Shown in pieces: positions 16,248 to 26,024 of a stretch of 64,000 nt of DNA. The translations under genes and the position numbers were made by a program. The stretch's first letter is position 1, and the number at the start of each line of letters is the position of its first letter. Origin of the DNA: Deinococcus grandis (GTDB lineage Bacteria; Deinococcota; Deinococci; Deinococcales; Deinococcaceae). Location: contig NZ_BCMS01000001.1 in the NCBI RefSeq assembly GCF_001485435.1, positions 1,869,501 to 1,933,500 of the forward strand, given 5' to 3'. Below the pieces are notes generated by a model. The model was not told the origin of the DNA. It ran no database searches and was given only the letters and a program-made list of their open reading frames with translations.

Positions 16248-16282
16248 GGGAACCCGGTGAGAGTCCGGGCCGTACCGGTGAC
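16248..16282 (+). promoter_or_regulatory. Cobalamin-riboswitch-like core motif
   Basis: The 45-base gap before the SPFH gene contains GGGAACCCGGTGAGAGTCCG, then GGCCGTACCGGTGAC, abutting the ATG. The pattern GGGAA..GGTG.AA.TCCGG resembles the conserved core of cobalamin riboswitches. The upstream helices of a complete riboswitch would fall inside the YchJ coding region and are not evident. It may be a relic or a coincidence. Confidence 0.25.
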
Positions 16283-17206
16283 ATGACCGACCAGAAGAGC
16301 CGCGCCACCCCGAAGCTCACCGTCCGCCCGAACCGCCGCGCCGCGCTGATCCTGGGCGGGCTGCTCATCGCGGGGGTGCTGGTCGCGCAGAGCGTGAAGG
16401 TCGTCCCCGCCGGGTACGTGGGCGTGGCGTTCAGCGCCCTGAGCGGCGTGAAGGGCCAGCCGCTGCAGGAGGGCGTGCACTTCCTCGTGCCGTTCGTGGA
16501 TCACGTGACGCTGTACGACGCGAAACTGCAGGAGGTCACGCTGGCGCACAACATCCAGGACGGGGACGAGGGCGCCATCCGCGCGCGCAGCAAGGAGGGC
16601 CTGGAGATCACGGCGGACGTGACCGTGCAGTTCCGGGTGGACCGCGCCAAGGCCGCGCAGCTGCACAAGGAACTCGGCCGCGACTACGTCCGCACCGTGA
16701 TCCGCCCGCAGGTGCGCAGCAAGGTCCGCGACGCGATCGGGCAGTTCAGCGCCGCCGACATCATCAGCACGCAGCGCCAGCAGGTCGAGGCGAGCATCAC
16801 GAACGCCCTGCGGCAGGTGTTCCAGCAGAACAACCTCACGCTGGACAGCGTCCTGCTGCGCGAACTGCGCATCCCGGACAGCGTCGCCAAGGCCATCGAG
16901 CAGAAGCAGACCGCCGAGCAGCAGGTCGCGGTGGAACGCAACAAGCTGCAGCAGGCGAACATCGCCGCGCAGCGCGCCGTCGTGGAGGCCGAGGGCGCCG
17001 CGAAGGCGTCGGTCGCCAAGGCGCGCGGCGAGGCCGAGGCGCTCTCGCTGCGCGGCCGCGCGCTGCGCGAGAACCCGCAGCTGATCCAGCTGACCGTCGC
17101 GGAGAAACTGTCCCCCGGGATCCAGACGGTCATGCTGCCCAGTGACGGGAACTTCCTGCTGGACGTCGGGAACCTGACCGGCCGTTCCGCCACCCCGAAA
17201 CCATGA
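16283..17206 (+). CDS. SPFH/Band 7 (prohibitin-like) membrane protein
   Basis: This 307-residue protein has one N-terminal membrane anchor (RAALILGGLLIAGVLVAQSV, residues 20-40), then a Band 7 domain beginning VPAGYVGVAFSALSGVKG and containing the typical EGVHFLVPFVDHV and LEITADVTVQFRVD stretches. An Ala/Glu-rich coiled coil (about residues 210-260) would drive oligomer rings. This is the prohibitin/HflK architecture, usually linked to membrane microdomains and quality-control proteases. It is coupled by an ATGA overlap to a second membrane protein. Confidence 0.9.
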   Translation: MTDQKSRATPKLTVRPNRRAALILGGLLIAGVLVAQSVKVVPAGYVGVAFSALSGVKGQPLQEGVHFLVPFVDHVTLYDAKLQEVTLAHNIQDGDEGAIRARSKEGLEITADVTVQFRVDRAKAAQLHKELGRDYVRTVIRPQVRSKVRDAIGQFSAADIISTQRQQVEASITNALRQVFQQNNLTLDSVLLRELRIPDSVAKAIEQKQTAEQQVAVERNKLQQANIAAQRAVVEAEGAAKASVAKARGEAEALSLRGRALRENPQLIQLTVAEKLSPGIQTVMLPSDGNFLLDVGNLTGRSATPKP

Positions 17207-17688
17207 CCCCGCTGCTGATCCTGGCGCTGGCGGCCGTGGTGATCCTGCTGGCGACCCGCCGCGCGCCCGCCCCGGACGTCACGCCCACCGAGACGCCCGC
17301 GCCGACGCGCCCCCTGCCAGACGACCTGCTGCGCCTGCCCGAACCGGCGCGGACGCGCGCCTGGGCGCTGCTGTGCACCGTGCACGACGCGCTGCGCAGC
17401 GAACCGGCCGACGCCCGCGCGGCCTTCCTGCTGCGCCAGACGCTCAGCGACTACCTGCCGGACACCGTCCGCGCGTTCCTGCACCTGACCCCCGCGGCCC
17501 GCGCGCAGCTGGACGCGCAGGGGCAGCCGCCGGAGACGCTGCTCCTCGAACAGCTGTCCCTGATCGAGGGCGGCGTCGCCGAGGCGCTGCGGCACGATCA
17601 CGCTGCCGCCGACCGGCTGCTCACGCAGGGCCGTTTCCTGCGCGAACACTTCGGCGCGGCGGGTGACCTGCGCGTCCCTGAGCGGTGA
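17203..17688 (+). CDS. Membrane-anchored hypothetical protein
   Basis: This 161-residue protein starts in an ATGA overlap with the SPFH gene. An N-terminal helix (LLILALAAVVILLAT, residues 4-18) anchors it. A Pro/Thr-rich linker follows, then an all-helical soluble domain (about residues 45-150; LPDTVRAFLHLTPAARAQLDAQG). The family is not recognised. Position suggests a partner of the SPFH protein. Confidence 0.7.
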   Translation: MTPLLILALAAVVILLATRRAPAPDVTPTETPAPTRPLPDDLLRLPEPARTRAWALLCTVHDALRSEPADARAAFLLRQTLSDYLPDTVRAFLHLTPAARAQLDAQGQPPETLLLEQLSLIEGGVAEALRHDHAAADRLLTQGRFLREHFGAAGDLRVPER

Positions 17689-17749
17689 ACGCCGCCACCG
17701 CGCGGCCCGGAAGGAGTGTGGGGGAACCATTGCGCTGACACGCGCCCCG

Positions 17750-17755
17750 TATAGT
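17750..17755 (+). promoter_or_regulatory. -10 box upstream of bshA short ORF
   Basis: TATAGT at 17750-17755 lies eight bases before ATG 17764 of a short ORF and 58 bases before the bshA start. The spacing is that of a leaderless start for the short ORF, not for bshA. A clear -35 is not seen. Confidence 0.6.
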
Positions 17756-17763
17756 TGGCACTC

Positions 17764-17813
17764 ATGATTTCGTCAGCTCGTGCGTCACGCCGGAAGATCG
17801 AAGGGAAGCGTCC

Positions 17814-17817
<4 letters not shown>
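17764..17817 (+). CDS. Short upstream ORF (17 residues) coupled to bshA
   Basis: ATG 17764 opens a 17-residue frame (MISSARASRRKIEGKRP) whose TGA stop overlaps the bshA GTG start in a GTGA arrangement. A TATAGT box eight bases upstream would make it leaderless. The AAGGGA ribosome site of bshA lies inside this ORF, so translating it could expose or re-use that site. The peptide is basic, with no Cys, Trp or repeated amino acid that would suggest attenuation. Inferred only from layout. Confidence 0.45.
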
Positions 17818-18932
<1,115 letters not shown>

Positions 18933-19034
18933 TGCTGGGGCGGGGGCGCCTGCGCCGGGCGGCGGGGGTCTTGACCGTGTTGCCCCGTCTGTTTCAGACT
19001 GTGGCCTAAAGTTCAAAGGCAACGCTTGCCCACC

Positions 19035-19098
19035 GCGGGCACGACCTCTCACCGCAGCTCCTGCGCGCAGAGGCCGTGCCCGCTGCGCTGTCGTTTTT
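19035..19098 (+). promoter_or_regulatory. Structured leader with two exclusive hairpins before the glycosidase gene
   Basis: A long hairpin pairs GCGGGCACG-A-CCTCT (19035-19049) with AGAGG-C-CGTGCCCGC (19069-19083). A competing hairpin pairs GCGCAG (19065-19070) with CTGCGC (19083-19088) and is followed by TGTCGTTTTT. The two share bases 19069-19070 and 19083, so they cannot both form. The layout is that of an attenuator. The T-run ends 18 bases before the start codon, with GGAGG between them. Confidence 0.45.
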
Positions 19099-19116
19099 CC
19101 GGCCCGGAGGCCCACC

Positions 19117-20940
19117 ATGAGTATCTTCACCCTGCTGTCCACCCAACACGACCACACGCCCGCGTACACCGAGCGGCTGGGCGCACCCATGGGCGCCACC
19201 GTGCGCGTGCGGGTCCGCACGACGCTGCCCGTGACCGGGGTGAGCCTGAAGTTCGTGCGGGTCGGCGAGATCGAGTCCGTGCCCGCGCGCGAGATCGACC
19301 CGATCGGCACGGAACCGGGCCGCTGGTTCGAGGCGGACCTGCCCGTCCACGAGGGCCGCGTGCGCTACGCGTGGCAGCTGAACTTCCTGAACGACCACCT
19401 GAACCTGACCGGGCTGGGCCTGCACCGCACCCGCCGGGGCTTCCGCTCGTGGTTCACGTACCTGACCGGGCACACCGCGCCCGAGTGGGCCTGGGAGAGC
19501 GTATTCTACCAGATCTTCCCCGACCGCTTCCGCAACGGGGACCCCACGAACGACGTGCAGACCGGCGAGTACGTGTACGGCGACCGCGTCGTGGAGCACG
19601 TCGAGTGGAACACCCCCATCGACTCGTGGGGGGACATTCACGGGCATTACGGCGGGGACCTGAACGGCGTCACGCAGGCGCTCCCGTACCTGCAGGAGCT
19701 GGGGGTCACGGGGCTGTGGCTGACGCCGATCTTCGTGTCGCCCAGCAACCACCGCTACGACATCACCGACTACCGCCACGTGGACCCGCACCTGGGCGGG
19801 GACGAGGCCTGGGACGAACTGGTCCGCGAATCCGCGAAGGCGGGCATCCGGATCGTGCTGGACGGCGTGTTCAACCACGTCGGGAACGAGAACGCGCTGT
19901 TCCGCGCGGCCATGGACGACGAACTGTCCCCCGAACGGGCGATGTTCACGTGGCGGGACGAGCCGGGCAAACTGCCGTACCACGCGTTCTTCGACGTGCC
20001 CACCCTGCCGAAGATCGATTACCGCAACGAGACGGCCGTGCAGGAGTTCTTCAGCGGCGAGGAGAGCGTCGTGCGGCACTGGCTGCGCCGGGGCGCGGCG
20101 GGCTGGCGGCTGGACGTGGCGCACATGATCGGCACGGGCGGCACCGACGAGGACAACCTCCCGCTGCACCGCACCCTGAAACGCGCCGCGCGCGAGGAGA
20201 CGGGGGACGCGTACGTGTTCGGCGAGCGCTTCTACGACCCGGAGCACGCGCTGGAAGGGCAGGGTGAGGACGGCAGCATGAACTACCACGGGTTCGGCCT
20301 GCCCGTCATGCAGTGGCTGGCGCAGGCGAACATGATGTTCGAGCCCAGCCTCCTGAGCGGCGAGGAACTCGTGGAGATCCTCTGGGACGCGTACCACGCG
20401 CTGCCGCCGCAGGTGGCGCTGAGCATGTTCAACGTGCTCGAATCGCACGACATCGCCCGAGCGCTGTACCGCGTCGGCAACGACCGCACGCAGTTCCTGG
20501 CGGGCGTGACCCTGCTGATGGGGTACGCCGGGGTGCCCTGCACGTACTACGGCAGCGAGGTCGGCGTGACGCAGTCCCGCGACGGCGCGATGCCGTGGTG
20601 CCGCGAGGCGATGCCCTGGGACGAGTCGCAGTGGGACACGGACCTGCGCGGCCGCATGAAGGCCCTGATCGGCGTACGCCGCGCCACGCGCGCCCTGCAA
20701 CGCGGCGGGCTGCGGTTCGTGCACGCCGAGGAGGACGCCGTGGCGTTCCTGCGCGAGTACACCCAGGAGGGCGGACTGGTCGAGCGGGCCGCCGTGATCG
20801 CCAGCCGCCGCGCGGGGCGGCACGACGTGAGCCTGTCCCTGCCGGACGGCGAGTGGCGCGACGCGGTGACCGGCGAGGTGTTCCAGGGTGGGCACGTGAC
20901 GCTGGACGCGGCCGGTGGCCGGATCCTGCTGCTGAACTGA
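19117..20940 (+). CDS. Alpha-amylase family (GH13) neopullulanase/cyclomaltodextrinase-like
   Basis: This 607-residue protein has no signal peptide and is therefore cytoplasmic. An N-terminal beta domain of about 120 residues (cyclomaltodextrinase type) precedes the GH13 barrel. The conserved regions are DITDYRHVDP, DGVFNHVG, GWRLDVAHM with the nucleophile Asp, VFGERF with the acid/base Glu, and NVLESHD. WESVFYQIFPDRF is a typical opening of the neopullulanase/maltogenic amylase group. It probably cleaves maltodextrins taken up from outside. The ATG is set by GGAGG nine bases upstream. Confidence 0.92.
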   Translation: MSIFTLLSTQHDHTPAYTERLGAPMGATVRVRVRTTLPVTGVSLKFVRVGEIESVPAREIDPIGTEPGRWFEADLPVHEGRVRYAWQLNFLNDHLNLTGLGLHRTRRGFRSWFTYLTGHTAPEWAWESVFYQIFPDRFRNGDPTNDVQTGEYVYGDRVVEHVEWNTPIDSWGDIHGHYGGDLNGVTQALPYLQELGVTGLWLTPIFVSPSNHRYDITDYRHVDPHLGGDEAWDELVRESAKAGIRIVLDGVFNHVGNENALFRAAMDDELSPERAMFTWRDEPGKLPYHAFFDVPTLPKIDYRNETAVQEFFSGEESVVRHWLRRGAAGWRLDVAHMIGTGGTDEDNLPLHRTLKRAAREETGDAYVFGERFYDPEHALEGQGEDGSMNYHGFGLPVMQWLAQANMMFEPSLLSGEELVEILWDAYHALPPQVALSMFNVLESHDIARALYRVGNDRTQFLAGVTLLMGYAGVPCTYYGSEVGVTQSRDGAMPWCREAMPWDESQWDTDLRGRMKALIGVRRATRALQRGGLRFVHAEEDAVAFLREYTQEGGLVERAAVIASRRAGRHDVSLSLPDGEWRDAVTGEVFQGGHVTLDAAGGRILLLN

Positions 20941-20976
20941 CGCGGTCTGCGGCGCCGTGGAGTATGCTCGTGTCAC

Positions 20977-21363
<387 letters not shown>

Positions 21364-21382
21364 CCCGAGGGTGCCGGAACGG

Positions 21383-21420
21383 GCGCGGGCCTCCCCTGAC
21401 GGATCCGGGGAGGCCCGCGC
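21383..21420. terminator. Bidirectional terminator-like hairpin
   Basis: A perfect 14-bp stem (GCGCGGGCCTCCCC / GGGGAGGCCCGCGC) with a 10-base loop lies between two convergent genes, 19 bases past one stop and 11 before the other. Neither side has a long T-run. Confidence 0.7.
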
Positions 21421-21430
21421 GCCTGCCGGT

Positions 21431-22270
21431 TCAGTGCTCGCGGATCAGGCCGCCGGACAGGAAGTCCTGCACCATGGGTTCCAGGTCGTGCAGCGCCACG
21501 TCGGTCCGCATGGCGTACTCGGCGGGCGACAGGTCCTCGCCCAGCGCGCGCATGAAGCCCAGGCCCGGCTGGCCGTGCTTGGCGCGGAACGTCTGGTGCA
21601 TGTCCGTGATGGCGTTCAGGGCGTCCTTGCCGCGCAGCGTCAAGGCGTAGTGGTGGTGTGCCCAGCCGGCCAGGCTGCGCGGCAGGATCAGTGTCTGCGG
21701 CCGCAGCGGCGCCGGGAACGCCCCCTCGTACGGGAGGGTGGCGGGCATGGTGGCGGTGATCTCGCCCTTCACGTAGAAGATCGCCCCGCCGGGCCGGGCG
21801 TGCAGTCCCGTGAAGTCCTCGGTGAGGTTGAACTTCCACGCGCGCGACCCGATGCCGCTCAGAACGTGCGCCAGCTGCGCCGGGAGCGGATGGGCGCTGA
21901 GCTGCGCGCCCTGCTCGTACAGACTCAGGAGTTCCCCGAGGGCCTGCTCGCCCGTGGCGCTCGCGGCGGCCGCGGTGACGGTGCGGCCCTCGAACAGCAG
22001 CACGAACGCGTGCTGATCGCCCAGCGCGGCGTGCAGGTACCCGTACCAGCCCTGCTCGTGCAGGAACTTCAGGAAGCCGTGCAGGTCACAGAAGTGGTGA
22101 CTCAGCCCCGTGTGGCTGGGGTCGGACTGCGGCAGGAACCGCGCCAGGAACGGCGCGGCGTTCGGGAACATGGGGCGCAGTTCCTGCACCATGTCCGCCA
22201 GTTCCGCCTCCTCGGGCGCGGCGGGGGGCGGGCTGCTCGGGTCGAGGGGCTTGCCGCTGGGTTCAGTCAC
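21431..22270 (-). CDS. Hypothetical protein
   Basis: This 279-residue protein starts at GTG 22270, with GGAGAG four to five bases before it; upstream in-frame codons are not protein-like. It begins with a Pro-rich stretch (PSGKPLDPSSPPPAAPEE). A soluble domain follows with segments such as DLHGFLKFLHEQGWYGYLHAALGD and FLLFEGRTVTAAAAS-type strands; the central part (IFYVKGEITATMPA) is beta-rich. It contains no catalytic motif I recognise. It lies downstream of a carbonic-anhydrase-like gene on the same strand with an 88-base gap. Confidence 0.7.
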   Translation of the reverse strand: MTEPSGKPLDPSSPPPAAPEEAELADMVQELRPMFPNAAPFLARFLPQSDPSHTGLSHHFCDLHGFLKFLHEQGWYGYLHAALGDQHAFVLLFEGRTVTAAAASATGEQALGELLSLYEQGAQLSAHPLPAQLAHVLSGIGSRAWKFNLTEDFTGLHARPGGAIFYVKGEITATMPATLPYEGAFPAPLRPQTLILPRSLAGWAHHHYALTLRGKDALNAITDMHQTFRAKHGQPGLGFMRALGEDLSPAEYAMRTDVALHDLEPMVQDFLSGGLIREH

Positions 22271-22358
22271 GTGTCTCTCCGGACCTGCACTGGCATCTGG
22301 ACCTGAAATCGTCTGGATCTGAAGGGGGCGGCGCACCGTCCCGCGCGCCGGGTCCCGC

Positions 22359-22904
22359 TCAGGACGCGCATTCGTTCCCGGGTTGCAGGACCGGCCCGGG
22401 GCTCAGTTCCTGCAGGCCCGCCTGGAACCGCCGGGCGTTCTGCACGTATCGCTGCGCGTTGCCGCTGCTGGGGGCCGTGCGGACCACGCGGGCGGGCACG
22501 CCGACGGCCAGCATGCCGTCCGGGACGTGCGCGCCCTCGGGCAGGACCGCGCCGGCGCCCAGGACCGCCCCGGCGCCCAGGCTGCTGCCGCTGAGCATCA
22601 CGGCGCCCATGCCGACCAGACTGCCGGGCCCGCAGGTGGCGCCGTGCACGACCGCGCGGTGCCCGACGGTCACGTGGTCCTCGAGCACGCAGGGCCAGCC
22701 GGCGTCGGTGTGCAGGACCGCGCCGTCCTGCACGTTGCAGCCGGGACCGACCGTGATGGGTTCCAGGTCGCCGCGCAGCACCGCGCCGAACCACAGGCTG
22801 GCGCCGGCGCCCACGCGGACCTGGCCGATCACGTCGGCGCTGGGGGCGATGAAGGCGGTGGGGTGGACGTCGGGGTGGTGCCCGTCCAGGGCGTAGAGCG
22901 GCAT
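22359..22904 (-). CDS. Gamma-carbonic anhydrase-like protein (LbH family)
   Basis: This 181-residue protein is a left-handed parallel beta-helix built of hexapeptide repeats (for example VIGQVRVGAGASLWFGAVLRGD). Metal ligands typical of the gamma-carbonic anhydrase group are visible: His in AVLHTD and two His in VGHRAVVHG. The C-terminal tail (QRYVQNARRFQAGLQ) is the helix that packs on the prism. It may be a carbonic anhydrase or a related acyltransferase-like protein; many bacterial homologues lack proven activity. Confidence 0.88.
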   Translation of the reverse strand: MPLYALDGHHPDVHPTAFIAPSADVIGQVRVGAGASLWFGAVLRGDLEPITVGPGCNVQDGAVLHTDAGWPCVLEDHVTVGHRAVVHGATCGPGSLVGMGAVMLSGSSLGAGAVLGAGAVLPEGAHVPDGMLAVGVPARVVRTAPSSGNAQRYVQNARRFQAGLQELSPGPVLQPGNECAS

Positions 22905-23045
22905 GCGGCCTCCGGGGCGTCACGGTCGGCCTGGCCGCCGCGTGGGGCGGGGCGGGGGCGCGCCGTGGTCAGGTGAAGTGCCGCCAGGGTAGCACGGCGC
23001 GCGCGGGCCGGGCAGCCCGGTCGGGGGGGGCGCCGGGGGGCGTCC

Positions 23046-23062
23046 TCATGTGCGCCACATGA
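23046..23062 (+). promoter_or_regulatory. 17-bp palindrome resembling the RDRM/DdrO site
   Basis: TCATGTGCGCCACATGA is a perfect dyad (7-bp arms, 3-bp centre) near the -35 position of the cold-shock promoter (-10 GATACT at 23079-23084). Its length and arms match the Deinococcus radiation/desiccation response motif TTATGTTATTGACATAA except for one symmetrical T-to-C/A-to-G change in the arms and a different centre. Confidence 0.5.
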
Positions 23063-23176
23063 CGCTGGGGGGGCGTGCGATACTTCCAGCTGTCTCAACG
23101 TCACGCCGCCGCAACACAGGGTTCAGGTCCAGAGGACTGCACCTGGCTGGACGCGCGCTGGGATGCAAGGAGAGTT

Positions 23177-23428
23177 ATGGCGCAAGGTCGTGTGAAGTGG
23201 TTCAACGTGGAAAAAGGCTACGGCTTCATCGAGCATCCGGGGAACCCCGACGTGTTCGTGCACTACAGCGCCATCCAGAGCGGCGGGTTCCGCAAGCTGA
23301 ACGAGGGTGACGAGGTCGAATTCGAGGTCGAGGCCGGCCAGGGCAGCAAGGGCCCGCAGGCCAAGAACGTCAACGTGACGAACGCCGCGCCCGCCCCCGT
23401 GGCGGCCCGTGGCGGCAGCCGCTGGTAA
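23177..23428 (+). CDS. Cold-shock domain protein
   Basis: This 83-residue OB-fold protein has both RNA-binding motifs: KWFNVEKGYGFIE (RNP1) and DVFVHYSAI (RNP2). A short Ala/Pro/Arg/Gly tail ends the protein. It binds single-stranded RNA or DNA as a chaperone. ATG 23177 is set by AAGGAG and by homology; the in-frame upstream codons are leader sequence. The leader is roughly 90 bases long, as is usual for csp genes. A palindrome resembling a DNA-damage operator lies at the promoter. Confidence 0.95.
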   Translation: MAQGRVKWFNVEKGYGFIEHPGNPDVFVHYSAIQSGGFRKLNEGDEVEFEVEAGQGSKGPQAKNVNVTNAAPAPVAARGGSRW

Positions 23429-23560
23429 GGGGCTCCGCGCTGTGGGGGGGGCCGCGCGCCCTCCCCTCTTCGTCTGTTGCGCCCAGCCGTGCCCGGCCCT
23501 GGACGTACCGCCGGGGCACATGCCGCAGCTGTGCCGGGAAGCGCCCCGTACGATGGGCGC

Positions 23561-24814
23561 ATGAGTGACGCCACGCTGCCCGACCCGCACCTGACCGATC
23601 CGGACCCCCTCCACCCCGCTGGGCACGGTCTGGGTCGGCACGCGGCAGTACCGACCGGGGCGGTGCCGACCGGTACAGGGCCTGATGGGGCGGTGCCTGC
23701 CGGGGTGGACCCGTCGCTGCCCGGCGTGAGCGGCGCCGCGCCGGACGTGACCCGTCACGACCTGAGCTTCACCGGATCCGCCGGGGAGTACTTCCGGCTG
23801 TGGATCGTGAACGTGGCGCTGACGCTGGTGACGCTGGGCGTGTACCTGCCGTGGGCGCGGGTGCGGACCCGGCAGTACTTCTACGGGCACACGTGGCTGG
23901 ACGGGCAGAACTTCGAGTACCGCGCGAACCCGGCGGCGCTGCTGCGCGGCTACCTGCTGGTGGGCGCCCTGTTCGGGCTGTACAGCTACGCGTCCCAGCG
24001 GGAGCTGTACTGGCTGGCGCTGCCGCTGATCGTGCTGTACGTGGCGCTGTACCCGTGGCTGGTGTGGCGGTCACTGCGGTTCCAGGCGGCGAACACCGTG
24101 CACCGCGGCCTGAACTTCTCGTTCCACGGCACGGCCGGGGACTCGTACGTGGCGTACGGCGCGGCGAACGTGGCGGCCAGTGTCGCGGGCATCTTCGCGC
24201 TGCCGTGGGCGTGGTTCATGCAGCGGCAGTATCAGGTCAGGGGGCTGGGGTACGGGCAGGCGCGCGGGCACTTCCGGGGGGACGTGGCGCCGTTCTACAT
24301 CATCGGGCTGACGTCGCTGGGCCTGAGTCTCGCCGGGGGTGTCGTGGCGCTGCTGCTGGGCGGGCTGGTGGCGGGCGCGTGGTCGGCCCTGAGCGGTGAG
24401 CTGCGCGCCGGGGCGGACGTCGAGGACCTGTTCGACGGCCCGACCGTCTGGATCTTCCTGGGCGTGGCGTACGTGTCGTTCCTGCTGCTGTACACGGTCG
24501 CGTGGCAGTACGTGCGCGGCGCGACCATGCGGTACGTGCTGAACAACGCGGAGCTGGGCGGCGTGGTCCGCACCGGCGCGACGTTCAGTCCGTGGGGACT
24601 GGTGTGGCTGAGCGTCACGAACAGCCTCGCGCAGGTGGTGACGCTGGGCCTGGCGACGCCGTGGGCGGCGGTGCGCCGGGCGCGGTTCATCCTGGCGGGC
24701 GTGCACGTCCGCACGATCACGGACCTGGACCACTTCCGGGGGCAGGCGCAGCAGCCCGGCTCGGCGCTGGGTGAGGCCGCGTCGGAACTGCTGGACATCC
24801 AGGTGGGCTTCTGA
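23561..24814 (+). CDS. DUF898 (YjgN-like) membrane protein
   Basis: This 417-residue protein begins with a Pro/Thr-rich cytoplasmic segment of about 65 residues. It then has several hydrophobic segments in two similar halves. The DUF898 hallmark (FTGSAGEYFRLWIVNVALTL then GVYLPWARVRTRQYFYGHT) is present at about 67-110 and echoed near the end (LVWLSVTNSLAQ, TPWAAVRRARFI). The start at 23561 follows TACGAT by six bases. It is translationally linked to an M48 protease (TGATG), a pairing that suggests joint work in membrane quality control. Confidence 0.88.
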   Translation: MSDATLPDPHLTDPDPLHPAGHGLGRHAAVPTGAVPTGTGPDGAVPAGVDPSLPGVSGAAPDVTRHDLSFTGSAGEYFRLWIVNVALTLVTLGVYLPWARVRTRQYFYGHTWLDGQNFEYRANPAALLRGYLLVGALFGLYSYASQRELYWLALPLIVLYVALYPWLVWRSLRFQAANTVHRGLNFSFHGTAGDSYVAYGAANVAASVAGIFALPWAWFMQRQYQVRGLGYGQARGHFRGDVAPFYIIGLTSLGLSLAGGVVALLLGGLVAGAWSALSGELRAGADVEDLFDGPTVWIFLGVAYVSFLLLYTVAWQYVRGATMRYVLNNAELGGVVRTGATFSPWGLVWLSVTNSLAQVVTLGLATPWAAVRRARFILAGVHVRTITDLDHFRGQAQQPGSALGEAASELLDIQVGF

Positions 24815-25884
24815 TGACCCGCCCCGCGCCGGTCACGGTGACGCTGGGCGGCGTGTACTTCGACGGGCACAGCAGCCGGGACCGCGCGGCGCGGCTCACG
24901 CTGGGGCCGGTCGTGATGCTGTCCCTGGACGGCGAAACCCACTCGTTCACGCCCGCAGAGCTGAGCGTGGACCCGCCATTGCCCGGCGTGCGGCGCGTGG
25001 TGCGCCTGCCCGGCGGGGCGAGGTTCGAGACGACCGACTTCGCGCCGCTGCTGGGTTGGGAACGCGCCGCTGGCCGCAACCGGGCGCTGAGGGGCGTGGC
25101 GTGGCTGGAGGGACGCTGGGGCAGCGCGCTGGGCGCGGTGGCGCTGGCCTTCGCGCTGCTGGGCGCGTTCATCGTGTGGGGCATCCCGGCCCTGGCGGCG
25201 CAGGCGGCGCGGGCCACGCCGCGGGGCGTGCTGGCGTCCTTCGACGAACAGACGCTGCGGGTGCTGGAGGAACGCGACCTCATCGGCCCGAGCGGCCTGA
25301 CCGCCGAGCGGCAGGCGCAGTTGCAACGCGAGTTCCGGCAGGTGCAGGCCTGGGCGGGCGGCGGGTACCCGTACCGGCTGCTGCTGCGCGACGGGGAACC
25401 CGCCGGGGACCTGGGTGTGGGCGCGAACGCGTTCGCGCTGCCGAACGGCACGATCGTCATGACCGACCAGCTGGTCGCGCTGGCCCGCTCGGACCGGGAA
25501 CTGCTGGGCGTCCTGGCGCACGAGACGGGGCACGTCACGCGGCGGCACGGCCTGGCAACGGTGTACCAGGGGCTGGGGCTGGGGCTGGTCGGGACGCTCC
25601 TGACAGGTGATCTGGTCAGTTCGACGTCGTTCGCGGCGGCCGTCCCGGCGGCGATCCTGCGCGGCGGGTACTCCCGCGCCGCCGAGACCGAAGCGGACCG
25701 CGTGGCGGCCGACTTCATGCGCGGCCGCTACGGCACGACCCGGCCCCTGCAGGACATCCTGACGCGCCTGGACGCGCAGGAGGGGGACCGCGGCACGGAC
25801 CGGGGATCATGGCTGGACCTCCTGCGGTCGCATCCGGTCACGCGGGAGCGGGTCGCGGCCCTGAAAGCCCTGGATGCCCGCTGA
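24814..25884 (+). CDS. M48-family metalloprotease
   Basis: This 356-residue protein has an N-terminal soluble region, one membrane helix (about 108-130, LGAVALAFALLGAFIVWGIP) and a C-terminal M48 peptidase domain. The zinc motif HETGH is in LLGVLAHETGHVTRRHG, with the third ligand Glu in AAETEADRVAADFM. The single-helix layout resembles the YcaL/Oma1-like group rather than HtpX, which has more helices. Its start overlaps the DUF898 stop by one base. Its TGA stop is the first triplet of the degenerate repeat R6. Confidence 0.9.
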   Translation: MTRPAPVTVTLGGVYFDGHSSRDRAARLTLGPVVMLSLDGETHSFTPAELSVDPPLPGVRRVVRLPGGARFETTDFAPLLGWERAAGRNRALRGVAWLEGRWGSALGAVALAFALLGAFIVWGIPALAAQAARATPRGVLASFDEQTLRVLEERDLIGPSGLTAERQAQLQREFRQVQAWAGGGYPYRLLLRDGEPAGDLGVGANAFALPNGTIVMTDQLVALARSDRELLGVLAHETGHVTRRHGLATVYQGLGLGLVGTLLTGDLVSSTSFAAAVPAAILRGGYSRAAETEADRVAADFMRGRYGTTRPLQDILTRLDAQEGDRGTDRGSWLDLLRSHPVTRERVAALKALDAR

Positions 25885-25977
25885 TCACGGGTCATGGATC
25901 ATCAGCCTGCTCACGCCTCCATGCTCTGCTGCTCAGCAGTTCTCCCCGTCCGCCCGGTCACCGTGCCGTCCGTATGA
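25882..25977 (+). repeat. Degenerate stop-codon-linked repeat R6 (96 bp)
   Basis: This element starts at the TGA stop of the M48 gene (TGATCACGG, one base longer than the family's TGATACGG) and ends GTCCGTATGA like the right ends of R2a and R2b. It contains CTCTGCTGCTCAGCAG, close to the CTCTGCTGCGCAGC of R5. It lacks the two standard hairpins. Probably a short or decayed relative. Confidence 0.5.
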
Positions 25978-26024
25978 CGCAGGCGCTAAGGGAAATGGGG
26001 GATGCGGGCGGGTGGGCGTGCGGC

